Assembly: GCA_026626905.1 (NCBI GenBank)
Contig: JAPNUX010000003.1
Location: forward strand, 248,001 to 312,000
From: Desulfurococcus sp.
GTDB lineage: Archaea; Thermoproteota; Thermoprotei_A; Sulfolobales; Desulfurococcaceae
Length of the DNA stretch: 64,000 nucleotides
Direction of reading: 5' to 3'
Shown piece after piece: positions 17,256 to 26,678 of the stretch. A program made the translations under genes and the position numbers. Numbering within the stretch: the stretch's first letter is position 1; the number at the start of each line of letters is the position of its first letter. The notes below the pieces were generated by a model, which did not search any database, was not told the DNA's origin, and saw nothing but the letters and a program-made list of their open reading frames with translations.

Positions 17256-20200
17256 ATGAGCAGCGAGTGGAGTTTACAAGGTGCCTACAAGCCCCGGGAT
17301 GTAGAGGAGGCTGTATTAAAGTACTGGGATTCCGTAAACGTGTATAACCTTGTTAAGGAGAGAAACAGGTCCGGGAGGAGAAAGTTCAATTTTATAGATG
17401 GGCCACCCTACCCTTCTGGAGACGTACCTCATATTGGCACAGCATGGAATAAAGTATTGAAGGACGCTGTTCTAAGATACAGGAGGATGAAGGGGTACAG
17501 GGTCTTCGATAAGCCAGGCTACGATTGCCACGGGCTCCCCATAGAGGTAAAAGTAGAGCAGCGTCTCGGCATTAAGGTTAAGAAGGAGATAGAAGAGAGG
17601 CTCGGGGTTGAAGGATTCATAGAGAAGTGCAAGAAGCTGGCTTTAACGAATGCTGAAGCAATGACGAGGTGGTTTAAGGAACTCGGTGTATTCATGGATT
17701 GGGATAACCCCTACCTCACCCTTAAAGACGAATACATTGAATACGTATGGTGGCTGATCAAGAAGGCGCACGAGAGGGGATTGCTCGACGAGGAATACCG
17801 TGTTGTGCACTGGTGCCCCCGGTGCTCTACAACACTAGCTGAATACGAGCTTGAATACCATGAGCTGGAGGATCCAAGTATATACGTGAAGTTCCAGGTT
17901 GATGGAAAGCCAGGTGAGTACCTTTTAATCTGGACGACTACCCCGTGGACACTGCCAGCTAATACATTCATCATGGCACACCCGGATGAAGACTACGTGA
18001 AGATCGAGGTTAATGGTGAGAAGTGGATTTTAGCCAAGAAAAGGCTTGAAGCAGTAGCAGGCGAGTTAGGTGTTAGAGACTACAAGGTTGTCGAGGAATT
18101 CAAGGGCTCCAGGATAATTGGAGTAAAATATGTTCACCCTCTAGCCGATATAGTGCCTCTTCAAAAAGAGCTTGAGAAGTATCATGTAGTGTATCCTGCA
18201 CCAGAATTCGTATCAATGCATGAAGGTACAGGGCTAGTGCATGGTGCACCAGGCCACGGTTTCGAGGACTACGTGGTTGCCAGGAGAAATGGAGTAGACG
18301 TGATTGCAAGTCCCATCGACGATGAGGGAAGATTCACGCAGGAAGCAGGCAAGTATGCTGGCTTATACGTTAAGGATGCTAACACAGCTATAATACAGGA
18401 CTTAGAGTCGCGGGGAGCGCTTCTTAAAGCTTCAACCGTTATCCACAAGTACCCTGTATGCTGGAGGTGTAAGACACCTGTTGTAATGAGGGCTACGAGA
18501 CAGTGGGTTATCAAGGTATCAAAGCTTAAGGATAAGCTTCGAAGAGAACTCGATAATGTAAAGTGGATCCCTGAATGGGCCCGTGAGAGAATAGGCTTCA
18601 TGGTTGAGAACGTTGAAGACTGGCTTATCTCAAGACAGAGGTACTGGGGGACTCCTCTACCCATATGGAGATGTAGCAATGGACACCGAGTAGTCGTAGG
18701 GAGCATAAGCGAGCTGGAGAAGCTTGCCGGCGTAAAGCCCAAGGAGCTTCACAGGCCTTGGATAGATGAAGTTGTCTTCAAGTGCCCGGTCTGCGGGCTT
18801 GAAATGCGTAGGGTCCCCGATGTCGCTGATGTATGGCTTGACAGTAGTGTTGCATTTTACGCTGCAAAAGATCACCCGGATAGGTTGAGCCCCGAGGATG
18901 TTACCGTTGACTTCATAGTTGAAGTCCATGATCAAACAAGAGGATTGTTCTTCTCAATGCTGCGAGCCGGGGTCGTGGGCTTCGATAGAGTACCCTATAA
19001 AACGGTGCTAGTCCACGGCTTCATGCTCGATGAAAAAGGTAGGGAGATGCATAAAAGCCTAGGTAACTACGTGGGCACGGATGAAGTCATAGCGAGAATC
19101 GGCAGGGATCCACTTAGAGTATGGCTTGCAGGTAACACGACATGGGAGGATGCAAAGTTCTCGTGGAAGGCTGTTGAGGATTCAATGAGGGATCTCGCAG
19201 TATTATGGAATATAGCTGTCTTAGCCTACACGTACATGAAGCTCGACAATTATGATCCAAGTAGCCACGCGCTAAGAGATTACATGGAACACTTAAAAAC
19301 AGAGGATAAGTGGATTCTCAGCAGAGTGAACACTCTCATTAAGCGTGTTTCAGAACTCATGGATTCATATGAGATCCACTCAGCTGTAAAACTCCTTAGA
19401 GACTTCTACATCGAGGACCTCAGCCACTGGTACATTAGGCTTATAAGACCGCGTGTATGGGTTGAAGAGAACACTAGTGATAAGCTGGCAGCCTACACAG
19501 TACTCTACTACGTGCTGGATAGACTTGCAAGATTAATGGCACCGTTCACTCCATTCATAGCTGAATACATATACCAGGCCCTAATGAAGCCTGTCTACAA
19601 TGAGCCCTCCATACACCTCCTACAATACCCTGAACCAGAGGAGGAGCTAATCGATGAGACGCTTGAAGCTGAAATGGAGATTATTAGAGAGGTGTACGAA
19701 GCGGCTGCAGAAGCTAGAATGAAGCACGGCTTAAAGATGCGTCAACCAATCAGGAGACTGGTAGTGTATGCTGATGATGAAAGAGTCGCTAGTGTTATAA
19801 GTAGAAACATGGATTTAGTGAGAGTTATCGCGAATGCCAAGGATGTCGATGTAGAACCACTAAGACTCCTCAGCGAGATAGTTAGATATAAGGTTGAACT
19901 AGTCTATAAGAACGTGGGCCCTAAGTACAAGTCCCTAGTAAGACCTCTAGCAGAATACGTTGAAGCCAATCAGGATAAAATAGCATCCGATATTCTCAGT
20001 AAAGGTGTTCACGAAACACTAGTGAATAATTCAATGGTAGTCTTAACGAGAGAGGATGTAAAGATAACACCCCACTACATAGAGGGATATAGCGTCGGGG
20101 AAGCTGGATGGGGTAGCATCGCTATAGATGTAAGGCTCAGCGAGGAGGAGATAGCTGAAGGACTAGCAAGAGATATAGTTAGAAGGATCCAGGTTATGAG

Positions 20201-20426
20201 GAAGATGATGAACCTGGATCTAAATGCATGGATTAAAACAACAATACTGGCACCACGGGATAAGGTAGCCTTAATAGAGAAGATGAGGAAGTACATCATG
20301 AATGAAACTAGAAGCGTTGAGCTAACCGTTAAACAAAACGACGACAAGCTGGAAGAGCTTAAAGGATTCAAGCAGGTATGGGAGATAGGCGACGAAGAAT
20401 ACATCATAGGAGTTGAGAAGGCATGA
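17256..20426 (+). CDS. ileS: Isoleucyl-tRNA synthetase
   Basis: About 1056 residues from ATG 17256 (AAGAGG lies 9 bases upstream; a TTG at 17250 is less likely). Class Ia synthetase charging tRNA-Ile. The HIGH motif appears as PHIGTAWN near 60, followed by PGYDCHGLPIEVKVE, typical of IleRS. The editing (CP1) domain has WTTTPWTLPANT and GTGLVHGAPGHG. The KMSKS loop reads EMHKSLGN near 597-604, keeping the catalytic second Lys. Two Cys pairs (CPRC and CWRC-KTP) suggest zinc sites. The C-terminal anticodon-binding domain is full length. The cytidine deaminase start overlaps its stop (ATGA). Confidence 0.97.
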   Translation: MSSEWSLQGAYKPRDVEEAVLKYWDSVNVYNLVKERNRSGRRKFNFIDGPPYPSGDVPHIGTAWNKVLKDAVLRYRRMKGYRVFDKPGYDCHGLPIEVKVEQRLGIKVKKEIEERLGVEGFIEKCKKLALTNAEAMTRWFKELGVFMDWDNPYLTLKDEYIEYVWWLIKKAHERGLLDEEYRVVHWCPRCSTTLAEYELEYHELEDPSIYVKFQVDGKPGEYLLIWTTTPWTLPANTFIMAHPDEDYVKIEVNGEKWILAKKRLEAVAGELGVRDYKVVEEFKGSRIIGVKYVHPLADIVPLQKELEKYHVVYPAPEFVSMHEGTGLVHGAPGHGFEDYVVARRNGVDVIASPIDDEGRFTQEAGKYAGLYVKDANTAIIQDLESRGALLKASTVIHKYPVCWRCKTPVVMRATRQWVIKVSKLKDKLRRELDNVKWIPEWARERIGFMVENVEDWLISRQRYWGTPLPIWRCSNGHRVVVGSISELEKLAGVKPKELHRPWIDEVVFKCPVCGLEMRRVPDVADVWLDSSVAFYAAKDHPDRLSPEDVTVDFIVEVHDQTRGLFFSMLRAGVVGFDRVPYKTVLVHGFMLDEKGREMHKSLGNYVGTDEVIARIGRDPLRVWLAGNTTWEDAKFSWKAVEDSMRDLAVLWNIAVLAYTYMKLDNYDPSSHALRDYMEHLKTEDKWILSRVNTLIKRVSELMDSYEIHSAVKLLRDFYIEDLSHWYIRLIRPRVWVEENTSDKLAAYTVLYYVLDRLARLMAPFTPFIAEYIYQALMKPVYNEPSIHLLQYPEPEEELIDETLEAEMEIIREVYEAAAEARMKHGLKMRQPIRRLVVYADDERVASVISRNMDLVRVIANAKDVDVEPLRLLSEIVRYKVELVYKNVGPKYKSLVRPLAEYVEANQDKIASDILSKGVHETLVNNSMVVLTREDVKITPHYIEGYSVGEAGWGSIAIDVRLSEEEIAEGLARDIVRRIQVMRKMMNLDLNAWIKTTILAPRDKVALIEKMRKYIMNETRSVELTVKQNDDKLEELKGFKQVWEIGDEEYIIGVEKA

Positions 20427-20848
20427 AGATAGATGAGAAAATGCTCATAGAGAAAGCTAGAGAAGTCCTCGGGAATAGTTATGCCCCATACAGCAATATC
20501 CATGTGGCCGCAGCAGTACTAACAAGCAAGGGGAACGTGTATACAGGAGTGAACGTCGAGAACTCTAGCTATGGTTTAACAATATGTGCTGAACGCTCCG
20601 CTATAGCCGCAATGGTGTCAGCCGGCGAGAGAAAGCCTGTAGCTGTAGCCGTGGTAACAGATATGGAGGAGCCGATACCCCCCTGCGGGGCGTGCAGGCA
20701 AGTGATATCAGAATTTAATGCGGATGCATTAATCATAATGCACAGCGTGAAATCCGGGAAAACTATTGTAATGAGCCTTAGAGAGCTATTCCCATCACCC
20801 TTTAAGCTCTCAGCATCTTCCAAGGAGAGCATCGAGAATATCACTTAA
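20423..20848 (+). CDS. cdd: Cytidine deaminase
   Basis: 141-residue zinc enzyme deaminating cytidine/deoxycytidine in pyrimidine salvage. The active site is C55-A-E57 in ICAERSAI and P-C88-G-A-C91 in PPCGACRQV, the typical Cys/Cys/Cys ligand set of the tetrameric class with the catalytic Glu. The start overlaps the ileS stop by four bases. The last 8 bases overlap the 3' end of rad50 on the opposite strand. Nothing unusual in length. Confidence 0.95.
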   Translation: MKIDEKMLIEKAREVLGNSYAPYSNIHVAAAVLTSKGNVYTGVNVENSSYGLTICAERSAIAAMVSAGERKPVAVAVVTDMEEPIPPCGACRQVISEFNADALIIMHSVKSGKTIVMSLRELFPSPFKLSASSKESIENIT

Positions 20849-23309
20849 AATAGTCTAAGATGCTTCTTCCGCCTCTAACACTCTGGAGCTCATCATTTAC
20901 ACCTAGTCTTACAGTAGGCTTAAATCCAGGCTCGTTGCTCCCAGTAGGAGTTGCAGGATTTCTCTCTGCACGGTACCGGCCTTCAAGAATCCCCTCCACG
21001 ATACTCTTATATACATCGAAGTCTTCGGCTCCTACGCATTCATAGCTTCCCACTCTGGATTCATGGTTGATCTGGTCTCTCTCAAGCATTATCCTGCAGT
21101 CTCCTATGTTCTTTAAGAGTTCATCATGGGTTACAACTATAACTTGACCCTCAATCTCCCCGATACTACGCAGGACTTCCCCTAGCCTTCTAACAAGCTC
21201 CTGGCTGAAGCCTGTTGTCGGCTCATCGAGTATCAGAGTAGTCCTCCTAAGGAATGATGAATACTTTCTTGCAGTGACATTGAGTGCGAGCCTGTACGCT
21301 AAGCTTACAGCAATGCTTTGACCACCGCTCAGTGATGATATAGTATATGATTTACCACCGATTCTCACCTTGGATTCCAGGGTAAAATCGTCTCTTACGT
21401 ATACTTCAACAGGCTGATCCTGTGTTAACATCTCGAGTACCTCGTAGAAGATCCTCCTGAAATCCCTAATCATCTCTAGAGAAATTCTCTTCTCGATTTC
21501 CTCGGCGATAACGTCAAGGCTCTTCAGTAACTCTAGTATCCATTCATGAAGCTTTTTCTCGTTCTCCAGTTTTCTCAGGCTTTCTTCATCTCTCTCTATA
21601 TCCATAACTACCTGCTCTATGAACCCTACGCGCCCTTTAATCTCAGCTATGATCGAGTTTAGCTTCTTCTCCTCTGCTTCCAGGCTTTTCTCCTGGCGCT
21701 TGTACTCATCCAGCTGGTTCTCGACTTCTGTAAGCTTTCTCCTAGCTGCTTCTAGTAGTTTCTTGATGTCCCTGCTTTCTTCTAGTTTTCTTTCTAGTTC
21801 TTCAATTCTTTTGACGAGCCCGTTTACCTTCTCTACTATTATATCTAGTCTTCTTATTTCCTCTCTGAGATCATTCAGCTCCTTCTTCACTTGGTTTCTT
21901 CTGTTTCTCTTCTCGCTTATAGCCTCATCGATTCTCTTGATGCTCTCGATAATTCCTTTTTCTTCTTCCTCCAGCTTTAGTTTCCTGGATTCCAGCTCCT
22001 CGATCTCCTTATTTAAGGCTTCAATTCTGCTTGAGATCTCAGCAATGAGTCTACGGCCGTGCTCGTGGGGGATTGGCTGACGGCAGAGGGGGCATACACC
22101 TTTATTAACGAGCTCTAGGTACTGATTGTACTGTTCTCTAAGCTCCTCTCTTTCTCTGCTCTTATACTTGATATCAGCTTCTACACGTTTTATTTCTCCT
22201 CTATAACTTGCGAGATTCTCCTCACTGAGTTTTTTACGGGTTTCCTGAAGGACTTCTAAGCTCTGTTCAAGCTCCTCTTCCTCCATGCTTTTTGCTTTAA
22301 GCTGCTCCTCTAGTTTCCTCCTCTCCACCTCTAATTTCTCTATGAGTTGCCTAACATCTACCGGTGTCTTCAAGCTGTAAGCTGATGTTATGCTATCCAG
22401 CTCCCTCCGTGTTCTCTCCAGCTCCTCTTTTAACTGGATAGCATGCTTTATCTTCCCCTCTAGCTCTCCTATTTCTCGTCGAATCTCTCCGAGTTCTCTG
22501 TGAACGCTGTCGATTCTACTTCTCAAATCCCTTAAAGTATTCTCCAGCTGCCTTCTCTTCTCTTCAAGGTTTTTCAACTGCTCCTCTAGTTCCGCTTTCT
22601 CTCTAAGCAGGTTTTCCTTGCTTTTATACTGGAGTCTAGCCTTAACGTCGCGTATGCGCTGGGTTAACTCCTCTATCTTGCTTCTAACTAACCTCTTAAC
22701 CTCCTCACTATTCCTTCTGTACTCCTTGTATCTTGTTAATCCAAGCGATCTCTCCACGACTTCCCTTCTTCTCTCCTCGCTGAGGCTGAGGACCTCGTGA
22801 ATATTGAATTGAGGAGCGTAGAGCACGCTTGTGAATAGTAGTGGCTGCTCTCTAGCTTTCTCCTTAATTCCTAGTATCCTCTTAATTCTCTTGTTAAGCT
22901 CTGTCGGGGATAGGATCCAGCTACCCGTGTTAACTATACGCCCAGTGTTGGTATCTATAGTGTACTCCTCGAGCCTTCCATGCTGCGCGCTGACAACTCT
23001 ATAACCCTCTCTTCTAAACCTGCGCTCTACTAGGTATAATTTACCTTCATGCTCGAATAGTAGTCTCACGGACCCCTCAGAGGCGTTTGCTCTAAGCAGG
23101 TCTCTACCGGTTGGGTAGGCGAATGCTCTAAAGGGGTCTCCGCTTTCACCTTGAGCTAGACCGAATAATGCTGCACTTACAGCCATTAGTATGCTTGTCT
23201 TCCCACTCCCTGTTTCACCGTGAATAACTGTGACACCCTTCTTCGGGAATACTATGCGCCCCCTCTTAAAACTCCTAATATTCTCTAATACCAGCCCGTA
23301 TATCCTCAT
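20841..23309 (-). CDS. rad50: Rad50 ABC-type DNA repair ATPase
   Basis: 822-residue SMC-like ATPase of the Mre11-Rad50 complex. Walker A is GETGSGKTS near 32-40. Long coiled coils flank a zinc hook C406-P-L-C409 in VCPLCRQPIPHEH. The C-terminal lobe has the signature SLSGGQSIAVSLAYR and Walker B LILDEPTTGFS. Last gene of the mre11-nurA-herA-rad50 run; its ATG lies 13 bases after the herA stop. The extreme C-terminus ends SILDYFK, resembling the hydrophobic part of a PCNA-interacting peptide (I-x-x-Y-F) without the leading Gln. The last 8 bases overlap the convergent cdd gene. Confidence 0.97.
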   Translation of the reverse strand: MRIYGLVLENIRSFKRGRIVFPKKGVTVIHGETGSGKTSILMAVSAALFGLAQGESGDPFRAFAYPTGRDLLRANASEGSVRLLFEHEGKLYLVERRFRREGYRVVSAQHGRLEEYTIDTNTGRIVNTGSWILSPTELNKRIKRILGIKEKAREQPLLFTSVLYAPQFNIHEVLSLSEERRREVVERSLGLTRYKEYRRNSEEVKRLVRSKIEELTQRIRDVKARLQYKSKENLLREKAELEEQLKNLEEKRRQLENTLRDLRSRIDSVHRELGEIRREIGELEGKIKHAIQLKEELERTRRELDSITSAYSLKTPVDVRQLIEKLEVERRKLEEQLKAKSMEEEELEQSLEVLQETRKKLSEENLASYRGEIKRVEADIKYKSREREELREQYNQYLELVNKGVCPLCRQPIPHEHGRRLIAEISSRIEALNKEIEELESRKLKLEEEEKGIIESIKRIDEAISEKRNRRNQVKKELNDLREEIRRLDIIVEKVNGLVKRIEELERKLEESRDIKKLLEAARRKLTEVENQLDEYKRQEKSLEAEEKKLNSIIAEIKGRVGFIEQVVMDIERDEESLRKLENEKKLHEWILELLKSLDVIAEEIEKRISLEMIRDFRRIFYEVLEMLTQDQPVEVYVRDDFTLESKVRIGGKSYTISSLSGGQSIAVSLAYRLALNVTARKYSSFLRRTTLILDEPTTGFSQELVRRLGEVLRSIGEIEGQVIVVTHDELLKNIGDCRIMLERDQINHESRVGSYECVGAEDFDVYKSIVEGILEGRYRAERNPATPTGSNEPGFKPTVRLGVNDELQSVRGGRSILDYFK

Positions 23310-23321
23310 CGCCGACCACTA

Positions 23322-25313
23322 CTAGAGGAGTATGTCACCGGGTCTCTCCTTGAACTCCTCTAGCTTTCTTAAGCCTTCTCTTACAGCTTCAATGTCTTTT
23401 TTATGCTCGTACCATGCTGGCATGTACACTGGTATAGGCTCTTTAATAGGGAGGTCCGGTGAGTATAGGTAGCCTTCTCTATCACTGAGAAATGGGAGGG
23501 TCTCTGAGGGAATACCTATATCTGATAGCAGCTCGATATCACTCCTACTCTTACTGCGTAAAGCTATTATAGTGTTGAAGTTTCCAAGTATCTGCTTCTC
23601 GATAATGCTTGCAAGCTGGGATACAGCTATAAGCCCTATCTTAAACTTCCGCCCCTCTCTAGCTATCCTGGCGAAAGAGTTGAAGGGGCTTCTAACTTTC
23701 TCAGGGCTCAGGTACAGTGGTGCCTCTTCAGATACTAGTACGACAACAGGCTTACCCTCAACTCCTAGAACACCCTCACTGAACCGCTTCTCGAATAAGC
23801 GTCTAGCAACCGTTAAGGCTACTAGGTCAGCCTGCTCCCTGCTCAGCAAGGATACATCGAGGATTACAATACCTCCTTCATCAGCTTCCTCGATCACTCT
23901 ATCAAAGCTTACACTACCCTCCTCACTGAAATCTAGTTCAGTGCTTATGCCAATGTTTTTCCAGGGGTAGTTAGCTCCCTGCACGTTCTCAGCTTCGTGA
24001 AGAAACTTCTCGATTAATCTTAATACTACTATAAGAGACTCAGGCTTCTTCAGTAATGAGTTCACCTTTATAACACTCCTGGAGTCGTCGAGTACATTTA
24101 AGGTAGTGTACTTCACTGTAGATGCAGGTTGAGTCTTACCTGACGAGATATGCATAGGCTTGCTTACCCACCTCATTATGCTTAGAATATACCTCCTAAT
24201 GATCCTTATGTGGTTGGTGTATATGCCTTTATCAACTAGAATCTTTAAGAGGCCAGACTTCTCTCGCCTCCCAACGCCTTCATACCTAATCATGTTATCG
24301 TAGAGTAATGGGAGGAGTGCTAGCAGGTTTCCATTAGGCTCCAGCTCGCTTTCATTCGAGAAGAATACGCTGGCAACCTTTTTCTCTAGCTCACCTCCTT
24401 GTAGTCTCATCACGTGGAGTATATTAGCGACTATCTGAACCATCTCCTCCAGCATATCCGTGTACTCTGGTCCTGGTGCAACATCTTCTAGTAATGCCTT
24501 GAAGTCGTTGATGCCTACACTACTGGCAGTAAAGGGTGATTCAATAAGCTCGAAGTAGCCGTGGCTGAAGGGTTCCCCCTGCCTGCTAGCCAGCTTGTAC
24601 GCTTTAACTCTTACATCCCTTAGCTTATCATTTGAGTAGAGTGAATCCAGAAGAAACCCGGTGAAATTACCTGGATTATACTTCTCAGCGTACTCGCCGT
24701 GTCTATCTACTATCAACCAGCCAATTTTCTCCTTTGATTCAAGAGCATACCTGACAATTAATCCCTTTAAACCCGTGGTTTTCCCGGAGCCTGTTTGACC
24801 GGCTAGGAGTACATGCTTACTGAGCATCTCAGAGAGCCTTACTTTAATTCTAGCCCGCCTAGGATATCTATGTTCACCCTCATACTGGTAGGAACCACTT
24901 CTCAGGAACGCTAGGGTTACCCCTTCGGAACCCTTACTGGTGAGTGCACTGATTCTATCTAGTACCTCTCCTGCTTCATCATCAACAGGATTCAACAAGT
25001 AGACGGGTCGTAGTGGTTGAGGCGGTCTAACAGGCTTCCAGAGATGCTTACCTCCCGCGATCTCAAGGAAGAGTGAGGCTCTAACTACGGCTCCCTTAAT
25101 CACGTCGGATGGGATCTCCCCGGAGACGTAGAGGGATAGAGGCTTGATGTCCATGGAGCCTTTAAAGCCTACAACTTGTAGTATCAGTTCTCTTCCATCA
25201 TCAACAACGTATAAGAGGTCTCCTAAGCCTGGCAGGTACTCTGAGAGGTCGCTTACAGCTACTTCAACCTCGCTTCCATCCCACCCGTACACTAATCCTA
25301 CCTGCTTAAGCAT
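23322..25313 (-). CDS. herA: HerA hexameric DNA translocase/helicase
   Basis: 663-residue FtsK/HerA-family ATPase. An N-terminal HAS-barrel-like domain (1-100) precedes the RecA core with Walker A GQTGSGKT at 172-179, Walker B-like GIVILDVSLL, and the late motif RSKSRSDIELLSDIG carrying the probable Arg finger. HerA rings bind NurA and drive resection of DNA ends with Mre11-Rad50. The ATG has AGGTG about 7 bases upstream that overlaps the nurA stop, so translation is coupled. It is longer than many HerAs (about 500) because of an insertion between the Walker motifs (about 230-440). That insertion has no motif I recognise. Confidence 0.95.
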   Translation of the reverse strand: MLKQVGLVYGWDGSEVEVAVSDLSEYLPGLGDLLYVVDDGRELILQVVGFKGSMDIKPLSLYVSGEIPSDVIKGAVVRASLFLEIAGGKHLWKPVRPPQPLRPVYLLNPVDDEAGEVLDRISALTSKGSEGVTLAFLRSGSYQYEGEHRYPRRARIKVRLSEMLSKHVLLAGQTGSGKTTGLKGLIVRYALESKEKIGWLIVDRHGEYAEKYNPGNFTGFLLDSLYSNDKLRDVRVKAYKLASRQGEPFSHGYFELIESPFTASSVGINDFKALLEDVAPGPEYTDMLEEMVQIVANILHVMRLQGGELEKKVASVFFSNESELEPNGNLLALLPLLYDNMIRYEGVGRREKSGLLKILVDKGIYTNHIRIIRRYILSIMRWVSKPMHISSGKTQPASTVKYTTLNVLDDSRSVIKVNSLLKKPESLIVVLRLIEKFLHEAENVQGANYPWKNIGISTELDFSEEGSVSFDRVIEEADEGGIVILDVSLLSREQADLVALTVARRLFEKRFSEGVLGVEGKPVVVLVSEEAPLYLSPEKVRSPFNSFARIAREGRKFKIGLIAVSQLASIIEKQILGNFNTIIALRSKSRSDIELLSDIGIPSETLPFLSDREGYLYSPDLPIKEPIPVYMPAWYEHKKDIEAVREGLRKLEEFKERPGDILL

Positions 25314-25319
25314 GAATAT

Positions 25320-26678
25320 TCACCTGTACCCGTACCTCATTCTCAGGGATGCTTCGAAAGCCTGTATCAAAGGGTGGTTTCCTCTTCCAACAGCCCTTCT
25401 TAATGCTAGTATTAATACTTCATGGTATACCCTCGACTTATCTCTATCGAGCCTAACCATTCTATCCACTTCCATCAACCCGTAAGGGGGAGTACCAGAG
25501 ATTCCACTCACCTTGGAGAAAACCTGGTTCACAGTATAGTGTGCTTTCTCGCCGAGCTTCCCGGCTAGATCCTCGTTTACCTTAACTCCGCTAGATGATA
25601 CAGTTATAATAGGTTTATCAATATAGTATTCCGCGTGGAATATCCGCTGGAAGCCTTCTGATGCTACAGGCACCCGGAACCTCCATAGCTCTACTTCATC
25701 CCTCTTCTGGAATACTATCCTATTGAAGACTGCTGCAGCCTCTCTACCTAGATCAACCCCCATCTTCTCTACTATCTCCTTCAGGACGGTTGCAGCGTTC
25801 CCCGCAGACTCGCTATCAACGTAGCCGTAAGCCCCACTCTTAGATACAATACTGTTTCCCATGAAAAGACTGTAAGCACTAGCTAAGCTTGTAAGGCTTG
25901 AAGTCTTTGTTAGACCAGTCACTTTATCGATGAGAATTTCCTTGAGTTTGCTCTTACCTACCCCGGAGAGTACTGATAGAATGCTGAAGCCGTCTACGGG
26001 GGGCATACCAGCATATTTAACGCCAAACCATCTTTGAAGAGAGCCGTCTACTACTCCAATACCATCACTAATGAACTCTAGGATCCTGGCTAGGTATGCT
26101 ACTTCAAGCATGCTGATTATATATTTGTGTATATTCATTAGATACCTAGCTACTTTCCTCGGGGATTGACCAGGCTTCTTAATCTCAAAGCTCTCCTTAA
26201 TGCCTCTATTGATGATCCATGAAACCTCCCGTGATACTCTGTCAGTGTCACCTTCATTGAAGAGTAGTGAATGCTCATCCACTGGTTCTATGGAGAATTT
26301 GAAGACAGGTATTAAGCCATCCCAGCCTATATTCGAGTATACTATTAGAGTTTCAATGCTTTTAGCAGAAGGCTTCCCTGAGTAGTGGGCTAGAGTGACT
26401 AGCCTCCCATTTTCCTCTCTCACTATGGCTCCAAGCCTCATTAACGTGAGCGAGGAGACATTAGTGCTCTCTGTAAATATCCCGCTGTCAACAAATACAA
26501 CCGGCTTCTCCTGCTTAACTACTCTTATTGGTGCAACCTTGTAAAATCTACTGTAAAGAATGCTTCTTATTGAGACTACTAGGCTTTCATGGGCTTTCAC
26601 GTAGTCTTCGTGGAGTAGCCTCGCGTACTTCTCGATAAGCCAGCTCATTCTATTTTCCAACGTTCTCAGCCTTACCAT
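25320..26678 (-). CDS. nurA: NurA 5'-3' nuclease
   Basis: 452-residue Mn-dependent nuclease partner of HerA. The catalytic carboxylates are visible as VVFVDSGIF (D64) and GVVDGSLQR (second Asp near 214), with a late basic/aromatic segment before the C-terminus, as in the RNase-H-like NurA fold. It would degrade the 5' strand during double-strand break resection. The start at ATG 26678 overlaps mre11 by 29 bases; an alternative ATG at 26648, one base after the mre11 stop, would remove ten residues and gives MSWLIEKYA. I cannot decide between them. It is followed 6 bases later by herA. Confidence 0.92.
   Translation of the reverse strand: MVRLRTLENRMSWLIEKYARLLHEDYVKAHESLVVSIRSILYSRFYKVAPIRVVKQEKPVVFVDSGIFTESTNVSSLTLMRLGAIVREENGRLVTLAHYSGKPSAKSIETLIVYSNIGWDGLIPVFKFSIEPVDEHSLLFNEGDTDRVSREVSWIINRGIKESFEIKKPGQSPRKVARYLMNIHKYIISMLEVAYLARILEFISDGIGVVDGSLQRWFGVKYAGMPPVDGFSILSVLSGVGKSKLKEILIDKVTGLTKTSSLTSLASAYSLFMGNSIVSKSGAYGYVDSESAGNAATVLKEIVEKMGVDLGREAAAVFNRIVFQKRDEVELWRFRVPVASEGFQRIFHAEYYIDKPIITVSSSGVKVNEDLAGKLGEKAHYTVNQVFSKVSGISGTPPYGLMEVDRMVRLDRDKSRVYHEVLILALRRAVGRGNHPLIQAFEASLRMRYGYR

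Noticed and set aside
21619-22080. Ser/Leu-rich plus-strand frame inside rad50
   Set aside because: Mirror image of the coiled coil (Glu/Lys/Arg codons); rad50 has complete motifs.
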